The notes beneath the pieces were generated by a model. That model saw only the letters and a list, made by a program, of their open reading frames with translations, did not search any database and was not told the origin of the DNA. A program made the translations under genes and the position numbers. From Euryodendron excelsum (taxonomy: Eukaryota; Streptophyta; Magnoliopsida; Ericales; Pentaphylacaceae): a stretch of 64,000 bases of DNA. Shown one piece after another: positions 48,574 through 62,300 of this stretch (its first letter is position 1; the number at the start of each line of letters is the position of its first letter). Location: the NCBI GenBank assembly GCA_033060915.1, contig CM065397.1, forward strand, positions 12,511,001 to 12,575,000. Direction: 5' to 3'.

Positions 48574-51500
48574 TTCGGAATGTTTCAGTTCGGTTAGGTG
48601 TGAGTCGGCCTGAGTTATTGTTTTCCCGGGAAAATCAGTGGCTCACTTTCTAGTTTGGCGAGCTTTGAAGTGGTTGGGTTTCTCTGATTTATAAGTTTTG
48701 TATGTGTGTGAAATTGGTACTGGAATTGTGCATAATTACTTGACATGCCACCGAAAGAGATCTGCTGGGGAGTCAATTTGTTTAGCAGTTTAAGTTTTAC
48801 TTTGGCTGTGAAGAGGGGGGGAATGATCAGACGCAAACCGTCCCAGTGTAAAAGGATTAAAACTAAAATTGGATTTGTGGAGAGAGGGTATAGAGAAAAT
48901 ATTGAGAAAAAATGAAGTGAAAAAATTAATTTTATTTTTTGTGCTTGATTGGGCCAGAAAAATGAAAATCAAATGAATGGGTATTTGTTATGTGATTATT
49001 TATAAAAAAAAATAAATATGTATATTTAATTTTTTTTTTCATAAATCTAAAATCTAAATATAATGTAGAAATTTTCACAGGGATGGGAAAATAGCCCCTT
49101 CAAAAATCTAATTAAGGGGCAGTTCGGCCATTTGAAAATTGGACCAGGTTAGGTCCTTTTTCTTTTGCACTATTTTTGAAGTAAAAGTGCGCTTCTCATA
49201 CTTTTGAAGTGCATTTTCCAAATATTAAAATGTTTGAAACTGAGAAAAGGAGTTAGATCATGGTTGCAGCGTCGATTCAGGTTATAAGTTTGACACAATT
49301 TTTTTTTTTTCTAAGACTTTAGTCCTCCGATTTATTTTAAAAAAAAAAAAGTTTGAAACTAGTTAGGCAGTGGGCTCCTTTTTCAATTGTTAAATTCTTT
49401 GCAAATTTTGCAAGTGAAAATGATTAGAAAACAAATTACTTTGCAATTGGTGGTAAATTGTTTTCGTTTTTTAATTTACTCCAAATTTTTAAAATTCAAT
49501 AAATAGGTAAAAAATTTTAAATGGACATTTTCCAAAATCGGTTTACCAAAATTCTTCCCAAATACTTTATATAGATATTCCAGGTATACAACACAATTTC
49601 ATGCAATGTAGAGAGAGACTGAACAACACCCAATTAATTATAAATAGTGATTTAGTAGTCAGCCCGTCTCTTGCCAAGCATAAGATCTAAATTCGATCTT
49701 TTTTAAAATTTTCTCATGACCAATTATCATTAAATAAAATTTATATAATTCGTATAGAAGTTAACCTTGATTCGTATGAACGTTGAGGAGAGAATGACAG
49801 ATTGAACACTCCATAGGAAAAAAAACAAATAAATAGCACCTGATTAATCCCATGTTTTTATTGTGGGATTAGTTGAAGAGTGACAATGGTGGGCCATAGT
49901 TCTAGAAAGTTAGAAATAACTAATCCCATAGAATTTTTAGTCTCGTGTTAATTTAAAACGGTGACGCCTTGAAAAGCTCGACCGTTCTTCCACCTTCACC
50001 CAGATTCTACTTCTGTAGACAATGACTTTTTTTTCATATTATATTTTCAATTTATCGTTAGTTGCCAGCCAAAACTAAAATTGAAATGGACAAAAAGACT
50101 TTTATATTATAACTATATTTTTTTTACACCTTATATAAAAAGAGTAAAAAGTATGGAAGGAGCGGCCTCATAAATATGTATGGAAGAGAGAGAGAGAGAG
50201 AGAGAGAGTAGAAGATATCTTTTATTTATTTTTTTTTTTTGGGTTTTTTGAATAGGAAGAAAGGAAGTAATGAAGATAGGAGTAATACTTAATTTTACAA
50301 CTTTTAAAATTTTATTTTTGTAAAATACAAGGAATACCAACGTTATATGTATTACTATCTAAGGAAAAGGAGAATAGAAAGTTCGAGTTCAAATCTTATG
50401 GATAGAGGAAATGGAAAGGGAGGTTGACCTTGTCTTATGAGCAGGGTATTGAGAGTTCTTAGCAATGGAAACACACGCAGTTTCACAATTATATCCTCAA
50501 GACTCTACTAAATCAAAGTTTAGGACGATAAGAGGGGAGAAAAAATAACTGTAAAATAAAAACTTAAAATTAATGAGGAGAGTTGTTCCCTTATGTACTA
50601 TGTTCATTTTTAGTAGAAGGAAGGTGTTAGGCCAAGAGGAATCTTCTCCCTCTTATGAAGTTTAGAAAATGTTATTCTTTGAAAATTTTTGTATATTGAT
50701 TGAATCAGAATGATATGTCAGTGACTTTTATAATTAAACTAAAAGTAAGTTTTTTAAACTAAATTTGACAAACCGGATAATCTAATAAAAGATGTGAATT
50801 ATAAGGCTAATATGTAATTTACGAACTCACGATTCAATAATTCTCATTTTCATTAGCTCTTTAACGGTTTAACCACAATGTAGCTCTTTCATTTGGCCAC
50901 ATTAAAAAAAGAAAACCCAAAGCTGTTTTCATGCTCAACCAAACTGAAAAATTGGAAGTCCTTCCAAAATTTTCCGAAGTACAAACGTGTAAAAATTTCA
51001 CACAAAAATTGCTAAATACCATAAAGTACACTATTTTCCCATGAGTTTTCCAAATACCTATGACAATTTCAATACAGGAAAATGGTTTTATTTCATAAAA
51101 TTTGTATATAAAACTTCACTAGAATAATGTGACAATAGCGTTTTCATATTTAAAAACTGCTATTATGAGTTTTTTATTTTAAGAATACAAACAACTGTCC
51201 TTAAAACGCATGTTTTCTTGTAGTGAGATTCACAATTTTTAAAACCTTATATGAGTTACAAAAAGAAAAACAAATATCTTGTACAATCAGACAAAACATA
51301 CATTAAGCTATTAAGATATAAATATATAGAATCTTGCTAATATATGCCTTAATGGCATATTTTAAGAACTAATAAATATAATAGGTTTTCTATAAATTTA
51401 GAGTTACGACAAGATATCATTTAAAAGTTATTAATGAGATAAGATACTAAATAATACTATCCTTTTCTAACATAATTGCTAAATGATTTGAAAATCAAAC

Positions 51501-52525
51501 TCCTACAATTTGTCAAAACTACCCTTGAAATATCATTAATATTAATAAATAAAAATTCTTTTACCCATGCTTGTATTACACAATTAATATAAATTTTAAA
51601 ATTATACAATCATAACATAATTCTTGTGATCTTTATGCCACCCAAAATATTTAAATAAAAAATTTTAATTTTTTATGCACATAATTATTTATTACTATTA
51701 AAATTTTTTTTGTTTTTTTATTCCCAAGGGAACATATAGGGGTTTTGGAGTCTTGCACTCTGGAGTTTGCTTTCACGAAATCAATCTAATTCCTTTATTT
51801 TTAATTTTATTTTACTACATAAATTTATTTTATATTTTAATTAAGATAAAGAGAAAAATATGTACAAGTGAATTAAGAGTATATTTGGCATTTAGAAGTT
51901 GGTGTATAACAAGGACAATATAAATGCAAAGCAAATAACAATAACCTCATTTTTTAGTTTTCCAACAAATCATCAAAAGCTGAAGGATTAATATTTTATT
52001 TTTCAAGAGAAAGCAATAACATTTACTCTTTCTTTAACATATGTTAGCATTTTCCTTCTTTTAATACTCTTAGACCAATGAAAAAGTGAGTTCATGAAAA
52101 ACACTATGAGATCGATCTCATGTCAGACTTGCTCCATAACCAAACATAATAGAAAGTTCCGTTGGTAGCCAACACTTGTCGGCTTCGTGGAGCCCACTCG
52201 TTGTGTGTAGATCGCCCAAATGTTTTGACCAAGAAGGTGGGGATTCGCTACAACCGTTATATCACACAATCATGAGGATTTTCAATAACGAGCAAATGAT
52301 ATGTAATTAATAAGGTAAATGTTATTATGTGAACATTTTAAGCATACTTTAGTACAAAGCGTTGGCATATTTTTAATATTAAAAATTATGAAAATATCAT
52401 TTTTAACACTCTGTGCAACTAAACAAAGAATGGTTAAAATTTGACTTAAAGACACGCTGGCAAGACTCTTAAAAGAAAAGTCCTCTCTTTTCTCTAATAA
52501 AGATTTTTTTTAGTAGTTTAAAAAG
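48574..52525. other. RLK upstream region, gene-poor
   Basis: AT-rich sequence upstream of the receptor kinase. A GA microsatellite lies at 50185-50208. Short poly-A/T tracts abound. No gene recognised. Confidence 0.55.
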
Positions 52526-52888
52526 TGGGTAAATACACTTTACCCCTTGTGGTTTGTAATATTATAATTCAAAAATAAACATATAATCTCCTGTAATTTA
52601 AATATATTTGTAAAATAAATGAAATCTTAACAAATTTAATAAAATGACAAAAATACTCTTACAAAGAAAAACTATTTATTTTGACAAAAAGGATAATATT
52701 ATTTTTTTGATGTTTTATTTTTGAGATATAAAATTATAAAAATGCTCCTGTAACATAATTGTTATTAATTTTAACGATTTTCATCTATTTTATAATTAAG
52801 TTCAAGCTACAAAGAGGTTATCTGTTCATTTTAAATCACATAGAGTTGATTTTTGTTCAAATCACAAAAGATTAAAGTGTAATTACTC
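52526..52888. mobile_element. Mutator-like MITE, copy 1
   Basis: About 363 bp with imperfect TIRs: left GGGTAAATACACTTTACC; right, reverse-complemented, GAGTAATTACACTTTAA. The 9-bp flanks tttaaaaag and tttaaccag match at 7 of 9. It resembles a common plant MITE whose ends read GGGTAATTACACTTTACCCC. Confidence 0.6.
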
Positions 52889-52932
52889 TTTAACCAGATC
52901 ACACTATAGTTGAGTGATCCATATAAAATAAA

Positions 52933-53314
52933 AGGGTAATTATATTTTATACCCTTGTGATTTGAATCAAAATTATTGTTAAATTTAACAAAAATTTTGT
53001 CATAGAGACATTTTTTTATCATTTTATATCTTTAAATTATAATATTAAAAAGACAATTTGATAAAATAATAAAAAAAAAATTCTTGAAAGACAAGTTGTT
53101 ATTTTGGCATAAAATTACCAAACTTGTCTTTTTAATATTTTAATTTAGAGAAAAAAATAACAAAAATATCCTATGACAAAACTTTAGTAAAATTTAACGA
53201 TTTTTATGTATTTTATAGATAAGTTTAAATCACAAAAAGGTAATATATTCACTTTTAAATTATAAAAAATTATTTAATTTTGAATCAAATTATAAGGTAA
53301 AATGCAATTAACCC
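52933..53314. mobile_element. Mutator-like MITE, copy 2
   Basis: About 382 bp. The left end GGGTAATTATATTTTATACC and the right end (reverse complement GGGTTAATTGCATTTTACC) are TIRs of the same family as copy 1, 44 bp away. The flanks are an exact 9-bp TAAAATAAA (52924-52932 and 53315-53323), though in low-complexity AT sequence. Confidence 0.65.
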
Positions 53315-53323
53315 TAAAATAAA

Positions 53324-56300
53324 TCTGGTCTGAATGAATTATGAGATGAAAATTTAATTGTAGAATGACCGAGTCCTGCCAAGTGGGCACGTGTCTCACG
53401 ATTCGTGAGAAGGATTGCACAAAGATTAGAGAGCTCATAATGATTATATGAGACCAACCTCATCATATCTTTTTCTTTATTAAATTTTCAACTTTCCACG
53501 GTTTTCTTGTTGACTTTGACAATTCGTAGTCCTGCTCCTTCGTCTTGGCTTCCAGAAGGCATCCTGTGTTTGAACGCTTTAATTGTTTCATTATGCAAAA
53601 TTTAGAACACATGCAAAGAGTTAAGTACATATGCATATATTATATATAAGAGGCAATTATAAGGATATATTCTGTTGCTAATATAATAATAATTTGTTAT
53701 AAAAATAGATAAAAATTTATTATGTAACTTGTACATGTGTTGCGTAATGTTATACATAAATTAACCATCTCTTATTCTATAATTACCTAATGAATGAAAT
53801 GTCCAAAATAATAGTTAGAGGAGTCAATGTGTTACATGTTAGAGCTTAAAAGATTTTAATAATACTGAGTCATAATTTAAGAGGTGATGTTATAATTACC
53901 CCTATAATATTGATAAGTAAATTACAGATGTTCAACATAAGAAATTCGAGCCCTTGACTCTTATTTTTTTGGGCATTGTAAGAATTTTTATTTTTATTAT
54001 TTAATATAAACAAACTATTCACAAGAAAAATTGAAATTTGAATGGTGATTCATATTTAGAGAATTTTCTTTTCCCTTTCTTGCTAACATATGAACTACAA
54101 AGAATTGGAGTGGTTCAATGTATAGCACGGGCCTACGCGACATGGTCTAGAAGGAAAGAAATTAATGAGCCCACAGAACTAATAGATTCAAAGCAACTTC
54201 CTTCAATTCAATTCCACACTAATTAAAAGAGTATATACATACACAAAATTTATGATAGCTTTTTTTAGGGATAGAGAATGAAAGACGCAAATTTAAAATA
54301 TCTGAGGACAGCGATGGACACGAACTACTTAATTATATAATAGTCTATCTGCATATTTATTTTAAGTACAAAAAAAATAATAATATTGTACATAATGATA
54401 TGGTTAAATATGAATCTTATACTTTAAAACAAAACATTCATAATAATTACTCTTAATTACAAAAGTATCACTATTACTGTATTTTTATGAGATTTTCTAT
54501 ACAATTTTTGTAAAGAATAACATTTTATGAAAGAACACACATCACCATGAAATAAACAATTTGTCAATTTTTAATTTATTTAAACACCTAAACTTTACTC
54601 AAGCACATGCAAACACAAGATCTGCGCCTTGTCGTCTGGAATGCTTACTTTGACTCTGCCATTTTTGTCAAATTATGGGTGCTTGGATGAGCACATGTTG
54701 TATAGTACATATACACGTGTATATAGTGTTTATATAATTATATGTATATATATAAGTTGCGTTTGTTTTTATAATTTACCTTATTCTAATGTGACACTCT
54801 AAATGTTTTTATATTTTTAAAATGTCATGTCATAGGAATATTTTGTTAGATAACTATTGAATTTGTTAGCAATTGGTTAGATAACTATTAATTGACCACA
54901 CTATTAATTTTATAAGATATATATAAAATAAGATTGGGATAACTATTAAAAAATAAGATACTAAAAAGAAAAAGAAAAAGGACTCTAGAAAAATAAATTA
55001 CTTATAGGATTTGTGATTTACAGGACAATTATGATGTCATAAATAATAAAAAAATAGAATAAAACATAATAGTTAGCAAATCAATGATATCATAAATTTT
55101 TGAGTTTTATTAAAGTATGTGTATTTTTATCTGATTAGAATAAAATACCTAACATTCTAGGTTTAAATTTAAAAAAAAATAACTTAAGCAATTGACTATG
55201 ATTAAATACAGTACTATCAATTTTTTCTTCTATGCAGAGTATTGAAAAAAAAGCTCTATTGCATTAATTCACTTGAGTTTTTACGAGTTCTTTTATTTTT
55301 CACAACATTATCTTCTCATAAAAAAATTAATATTGTATACTTAATTATTTTGAATTTTAAATCAATGACTTACAACATATATATATAATTATTTTTTAAA
55401 ATATTTTTTATCTATCCTTCTATGATAAAAAAATAATGACACCGAAATAATAAATTTTGAACAATACTTAATTCCCGTACAATGCACGGATTGACCACTA
55501 ATATATATATATATATATATATGTACATATGGGTATGATACTCAAACTGTGATGATCACATTTTGTCGCCGCATAAATATTTGGGATTTACTTGCGCGTA
55601 TATAATAAAATAGGGTGAGATACGACCGTATATATAGAATCCACTTACATGTATGATGTATCTAACTAGGTAATAAAAGGCAGTGAAAAACATATCGACT
55701 ATAGTTGTAATATTTTTCTGCATATATATATATGTATATTTCTATCTTTATATATAATAAAATATCTAATATTTCTATAATAAATATTTTATAATGTATT
55801 ATATATTAGGTGATCTCATGCATGAGGTTGAGTTAATGCCTGTGGAGTTAGATTAGGCTTTAGTTTCAAATGAAACAAGTACCTTTTTTATTTTTTTTAA
55901 TTTGAATAGTTCGTAATCCATCATTTTCAAGCTTGTGAATGGTCGGTGACCTAATTATCTCTAATGTAATCCTATTCTACCTTACCAAAGAATTATGTTC
56001 CTTTGAATCTATATATAAAAGGTGAAATATCTCTATCATGACTTGAAAGTCATGAGAACCACCAATTTATATTATTTTTTGTTAATAATAAAAAATAAAA
56101 ATTATCAGTTGGCTGTTTGGAGGGGGGATTATCAATTAACCTATAGGTCTCAAATGGGCTATGTATATTCCATCATATCCAAGTTATCTCTGATGCAATC
56201 ATGTTGAGCATTACTAGTATGGTAAGAATGCATTTTACCAAGAATGCTTTTCATTTACTGCCTATGTGAACTTAGAAAAAAGACATGGAAAGTAATGAGA

Positions 56301-57540
56301 CTCACCTAATTCATTTACTCTGCATCCTTATGTGTAACGGGTTGCCACCATGGCACGTTTGGTTGGCGGGACTATTATTTAGTGCATAGTTATTTTATGG
56401 GTTATTTTCACCGCGTATAATCATGGTGAGTCGTATTTTTGTCACCGTATGGTGCTCGGCTTGCCAACCCGTGACATTATATCATGTTTCATAAACCACA
56501 TGAGTGATTAAGTAATCGTTGATTCTTATCTTAAGCATAAAGTCTTAAATTTAGCCTCTCTCCACCCTTTGTGTTATCATTCACCTTATATGTAATGCAT
56601 GAAACTTACATAGTTCATGCGGACGATGGTCATGCACAAACTCAAAAATATACTTGATCAAAAACATGGACATCTTGCCACGTAAAACAAAAAAAGACAA
56701 AAACAAAAACTAAAAAAAAAAAAAGAAGAGAAGATGATCTCAGATTCTACGAAGGGGACACTGGTCAAAGCAGTTCAATATAGAAGGCATGTTTTCTATC
56801 TTGTGGAATATGGAGCATAATGTCCAAGATAAGAAAAAGGAAAAAGAAACAAGAAATGGGTTGTTAGGAGAATATATATGTATATATATAGTGTAAAACA
56901 TGGAAAAGCTCAGAAGAATGAACAAGTGATATCTCCATTATACCTGAGATGAAGACTTTAGGGGATTTATATTTTAGTTTTACTTTAGTACTGGGTCAAA
57001 GATCACTCAATTATTAGTCAACAAAGCAGAAAAAATAATTGCTTTTGTAAAGTATATGACAAACTGTGAAATAAGTTGGATGTTGAAGGCTTTAGAGTTG
57101 GGATACTCTTTCCAGATTTTTCTTTTTTTCGTTTCATTTCAAACCACCCATTATTTTGGTTTATAATCAAATCACTTTGGTCGAATTTTTTGTATAATAA
57201 TTATATAAAAATAGATGAAGATGACTTTTGAAATTGCAGATGACCACATTTGATAAATTAGATGAAATTTTTTGATAATCTTAGAATTTTCAAATTAGAT
57301 GAAGTCGTCTTCTGATCAGTGTACCACGTACTTATGATTCGATCAAAACATATTATCATTGTTTGCAAAATTTGGAGTGGATTAGTAGCCTTTCCCCCTT
57401 CTTTCTATATTATGTTCTTCTAAATTAGTTAATTTGAACCTAATTACTAATATTTTCAAGTCAAATTAATTTTTCAAAAGGGTATTGAAGAGATTACCAC
57501 AGCAATAAAACTTGCATGTTCAAAACACGAAAATAGTCTC
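53324..57540. other. Gene-poor AT-rich intergenic sequence
   Basis: Very AT-rich with TA microsatellites (for example 55500-55523 and near 55721-55745). Only short spurious frames. Nothing supportable. Confidence 0.5.
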
Positions 57541-57569
57541 TCTACAAGTTAAGGCTGCATTTAGAAAAG

Positions 57570-57862
57570 AAACTACACTTAGACTATGGAGCCATGACCC
57601 CTTACTTTAACAAAATTTCATTTAAGCCTTATAAATTTTGAATATTGATGATAAAAAAGTGTATATTGACCCCCTTAAAATTTTAAAAGTCTACTTTGAT
57701 CTTGCAAAATTCAAGAATCTTTACGCAAGCCCCTTGAGAAAATTCAAAACGTTTTACCTTAGACCTTCCAAAATTTAAAAAAATTTATCTATGTCCCTCA
57801 ACAAAATTTAAAATTTTTTATCTTAGCCTTCCCCCTCAACATAATTCCTCGTTCTGTCCCAG
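57570..57862. repeat. Degenerate tandem repeat resembling a hAT subterminal region
   Basis: About five degenerate 45-55-bp units of the form (g)aCCCCTtaAAATTtaAAA..tttTAtCTTAg, ending CCTCGTTCTGTCCCAG. The ending resembles the reverse of a CAGGGACGGAACCAGG-type hAT tip (compare 38121). A matching left end was not found, so it may be a solo end. Confidence 0.5.
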
Positions 57863-59971
57863 TCTACATACACTACAAATGGAACTGGCAACTCAAATGC
57901 TATGCGTGGCCAACCTGCTGAACCAGGAATTTGACAAAAAGGTTACAATTCAAACGGGCTACAATAGGTTACAAGGATGTACTCTCCTCTTGTAGAGCTC
58001 ATTCACATATTACTTGAAGAAACTTCTTCAACTTGATTTATGCACAAATGTAAATAGATGGTCCAAACAACATGTTTTTGTTTCTGAAAACAGGAGGGGT
58101 GTCTTGCACGGTGCATACTAAAGTTTCCGGCAACAACATACAGCAACCTATTCAGTTAATTATTTGGTAATAAATTCATTTCCCTTACTCAGAAAAATAG
58201 GATAAAATAATAAAAGAACCTAATGAGGAAAACCGTTTCAGCAAAGCCTTCCAACTTGATGCGGCCTATTTGCTAGCTTATCATCAAAAACTTGCGAAAG
58301 AGCAACTCGAGCTACAATCCAATCAGTCGTATGCTCCCTACACAATCTGCATGATATTAACTCACATATTCAGCCTGGATCAGAATTTTTCTGAAAAGGG
58401 AAACAAAAGAAACAAAAAAAGAAAAATAAAATTCAGGAAAATAAAAGATAAAAATAATAAAAATAAATTTTTTTGTGACTAACTAAAATGAGTCATGTGA
58501 AGGAATTCCACCGGGCCAGTAGACGACCAAGCAAGGAAATGTAAACAAAATCTATGGACATCAAACATAGATGGATGTAAGCAACTGAGGTTATGAGTAA
58601 ACGGTTCACGACTGAGAACTCCAAGACATGAAAAATCACTAAACGTTCATTGGTCAAAATGAATTGAGGCAAAATGAATTGAGGCACACATACTACTAGC
58701 ATGGGTATTTGAATTAAGTTGTGAACTTAGTACAGCACAAATACTTCTTCGAACCAACAAGGCCGAGTATTTGCTTAATTAAATTAAGTTTAATAAAACA
58801 TAAAACTAGTAGGATCAAACGTTGCCTATTCTTGGTTGTGTCCAGCTGACAATCAGGCTATACTGATGTTCATAAGTGCAAAAAACAAGCCCTGGACATA
58901 AACAAGACCAAAACAGTATAAATAGAGTATCCAACTTGACAAATTATAGATAGTACAGAGCACATTATATATAAGAAGAAAAAAGGGCCCGTGTTTTGTG
59001 TTCATATATGCCAGCAGCAAAGTTCATAGGCAAAACCAGTTTATGGCCAATCATTACACTCCGTAATAAAGACCATGCATAAAGGAACATAAATACACAT
59101 ATATCCAACCAAGTCCAATATACATTGTTCTTATTATATTGTCATCTGCAATGCAAATTTGGAAAAAAAAAGAAAGCTTTTTAATCAAACCAAGCCACAG
59201 ATGGCTTAGGCTCTTTCATGTAATACACCTTAGGATAGACTAGTTCAAAAGCCTTGAAACAAATCACAGGGTTGGCTCATAACAATTTAAGCTAACTCAT
59301 CTACTGACAGCCCTAAGTGAAAAGACTCCACAACGGAGACCATCCCCTTTAAGGTAAAAAACCATTAATGTGATACACCCTGTTGAAACAATAATAGTCA
59401 GCATGAGTAACACTCCAATATGCATCATACGAATGCTGTTCTGCAATGCAACTCTATCAGGACAATAAATCACTATTTGAACCAAATGAGACAGCATTGA
59501 GTTTTGCTTGTATATGAAACCAATAATGAGAATTCAGTACCCACACATATATATGATTCTTATGATTGTTTCAATATTGCACAGAAAGTGCCTACAAGAC
59601 AGAATATTAAAAAATCACTGAATAAGAATCTGTAAATGCACTACTACCATCAATTGATCAGCAGAAAGAAGTAAACTACCATGCACAAAGAAAACAACTG
59701 TCGAATCATATATCCAAAGAAAAATGCACAAAGATGCTGGTTTTCTGTAGTCATAATTCAGATAACATAAAAACTGCATCTAGATAGAAAACAAATGCAA
59801 ATGGATCCAATTTTGATTTCATTGGATAATACTAGGAGAGCAAAATTGATAACAATAGTGAGTTCTAGATCATCCACATTCAAAAATTTCAAAGCACAAA
59901 CTAAAATCAGAGCCTCACACAAATTGTAAAAGAGGGTTTTCTGCTCACCACAGCACAATAATTGCTGCCAA
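57863..59971. other. TIM17 3' flank
   Basis: AT-rich sequence downstream of TIM17 containing its 3' UTR. No other gene recognised. Confidence 0.5.
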
Positions 59972-60679
59972 TCACTTGTACTCAAATGATGGTGGGCTTG
60001 GGGAATCAAAGCTCTCCAAGACCTCTGTCTTGCTTCCACTGCTTGTACCTGTTTCCTGCTTCTTTTCACCACCAAAAAGCCCTCCAAACCATGATGAAGA
60101 AGAAGAGGGAGATGAAGATGATGATGCTGATGAATATGATGAAGATCCATCTCCCAAGCCCCCAATGGTTACTGGGGCTTGACTAGGCAATTGTCCCATT
60201 GGATATCCAGGCCCACCAGGCATATTGGGTATTGGTTCTTCCATTGGTGGAAAATTCTGCGGTGCACTCATTATTTTATTCAACATGATCCCAGCTCCTT
60301 CAATCAAAGCAAGTAAGACCCCACCAAACAATGCAGATCTTGAAGCAGCACCCAATCCCTGACGCATCTGAAGAAAACCTCCGGTGGCAGCACCTGCAAT
60401 GATTGAATTCCATGGATCTTCTTTCTGGCGGACATAAACCATTGTGCAGTCAAATGTGGAGAAAAGACCACCCCAGACAGCAAAACTACCACCAACACGA
60501 GGTGCATTCATGCGCAATGCTTGACAGCCTCCAATTAAGCGCTCACCTTTTGGCGAATTATAAATGCCTTTCAAAAAGTGGAAAGCTGAACCTCCAACAG
60601 CACCCATGCCAAATGCACCACCAATGTCATCAAGGATACGATCTGGGCAAGGTTCCCTAGAGGTCTCTGGGGTTCCCAT
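59972..60679 (-). CDS. TIM17: Mitochondrial inner-membrane translocase subunit TIM17
   Basis: Channel-forming subunit of the TIM23 complex that imports presequence proteins into the matrix or inner membrane. Uninterrupted 235-codon frame. The N-terminal 140 residues are the Tim17/22/23 (PRAT) fold: [70 protein letters not shown] and a fourth hydrophobic segment ([15 protein letters not shown]). A plant-specific C-terminal tail (about 95 residues) is Pro/Gly- then Ser-rich, with [13 protein letters not shown] at the end, as in the longer Arabidopsis TIM17-2 type. A likely 5'-UTR intron separates this exon from a leader exon near 62132-62300. Confidence 0.96.
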   Translation of the reverse strand: MGTPETSREPCPDRILDDIGGAFGMGAVGGSAFHFLKGIYNSPKGERLIGGCQALRMNAPRVGGSFAVWGGLFSTFDCTMVYVRQKEDPWNSIIAGAATGGFLQMRQGLGAASRSALFGGVLLALIEGAGIMLNKIMSAPQNFPPMEEPIPNMPGGPGYPMGQLPSQAPVTIGGLGDGSSSYSSASSSSSPSSSSSWFGGLFGGEKKQETGTSSGSKTEVLESFDSPSPPSFEYK

Positions 60680-62300
60680 GGATCAAAGAAGGTATAATAT
60701 AGGATCAAGAAGGAGAAGCCAGCAAGTTCTGGAGAGGATGGAAAAGTATAAGGAACTGAAAGAGGATTTTGGTGGACAAGGAAAGTAAAATTTTATTCTG
60801 TGGCTTGTGGGGCTAATGTCTCCACATCTACTTTTCGGGAATATGAATTCAACTGTTAGAAACCAAGCTACATTCCCAGCAGTGGACACTGCAGAAAACA
60901 TCCCTTTTATATTGCAGACAAAAATGCGACAAAAGCTGACAGAACTAGAGCATAGATATTTAAAAAATACATGCACTACAAAAAGGCAGACAGGGGAACA
61001 TAAGAGTATGCATAGCACATAAAATATACATGCAAATACCATGGCTTAGTAAATGCAAGGATGCTAAAATCTTGCGTAATCTGATATATGCAGTAGTTGG
61101 TTTCATAGGAGTCAAAATTTTGAAAGTAAAAATCCACAAATGGTAATGGACATTCTCACTCAAAGTTTGGTCCAACTTCCAAAAAAAGAATAATTCAAGG
61201 ACTTATAATTTCACCAAACACCAGAAAGTAATTCAGTTTGTATGAAATTGACTTAAGAGTAAAGAGCTGCAAGAAAAAGAAGTGCGAAACACACATGTTT
61301 AGAATTAAAAAATAACTCCTCTGCACAAAGCGTGATATTCCAAGGACATGTGTCATCCATTTTAACAGCTTTTTGCCACTCATTTCAATCTAATTCCATA
61401 TCTTCGTTAAATCAAAAGCCACAAGTATTACACAAACTGTTTAAACAACTCCCCTTTAGGAGTCCACAATTGTTAAGGTGATGAAACCACCACATAAACT
61501 TCCATTCATCTTCAACCCATATCAGCTCTACCTTCTTACAAACCCATCTCAGCAGTACTCATTCTTCTAACATATTCCCTCAATCGCCCAACATTTCATT
61601 ACCACCTAACATACCCAACCCTATTGGTATTTCATTTATATAATTAACTACAGCTACAATCTATATCATTTAGTCAGCACGAGCCACATAATTTCCACAG
61701 CATGACAGTAAAGCCCAATCGAGCAACATACCACACAAAAACATCGAATATCAAGTATCAGAGAAAAAAAAATTTTCATTCATGAGAATTTCATCATGAA
61801 AACTACAAATTAAGCCCAAATTTACTGCCTTTCACATGACACACAGTAAAATCCTCCCATTGGTAACCCAGAAAATATTTGAAATAAGCTAAAACTGCAT
61901 ATCTTAAATTCTAACGAATAAATTAATCTGACATAGTTTATGGTGAGTAATTCCGGTACAAGGAAAACCCTAACAAGAAAAGAATTATTGTCTCTCTATT
62001 CTATTTTTTTTTCTTTTCGATAGTTCTCTCAGTAATCAAGCGGAAGGTATGTGAAGAGTTAAACCAACCGATCCAAGAATCTGAAATTCAAGCACATGTG
62101 CATTTTTTTACGTGGGAGTGCTGAGACGTACCTGAAGAACCCAGCAAATAAAAACAAAAAGAATCCAAGTGTCCTTGGCGGAAGTCTGGAACGTAACGAG
62201 GGAAGCTGCCAGGGTTTTCTCTCTGCAACGGAGGCGGATGCACGCGACTTGCACGTGTTGACTGCGGATTGCAACAGGACGGATTCAGTACGCATTACAG
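60680..62300 (-). promoter_or_regulatory. TIM17 5' leader with probable UTR intron and telo-box
   Basis: A donor-like CTTCAG/GTACGT (exon side ends at 62132) and a candidate acceptor CTCCAG shortly before the ATG suggest a 1.4-kb intron in the 5' UTR. A telo-box, AAACCCTAA, lies at 61965-61973. It is frequent near promoters and first introns of plant translation and mitochondrial genes. Splicing is inferred. Confidence 0.45.

Noticed and set aside
59976..60186. Plus-strand Asp/Glu-rich open frames
   Set aside because: They are antisense to the serine-rich tail of TIM17.
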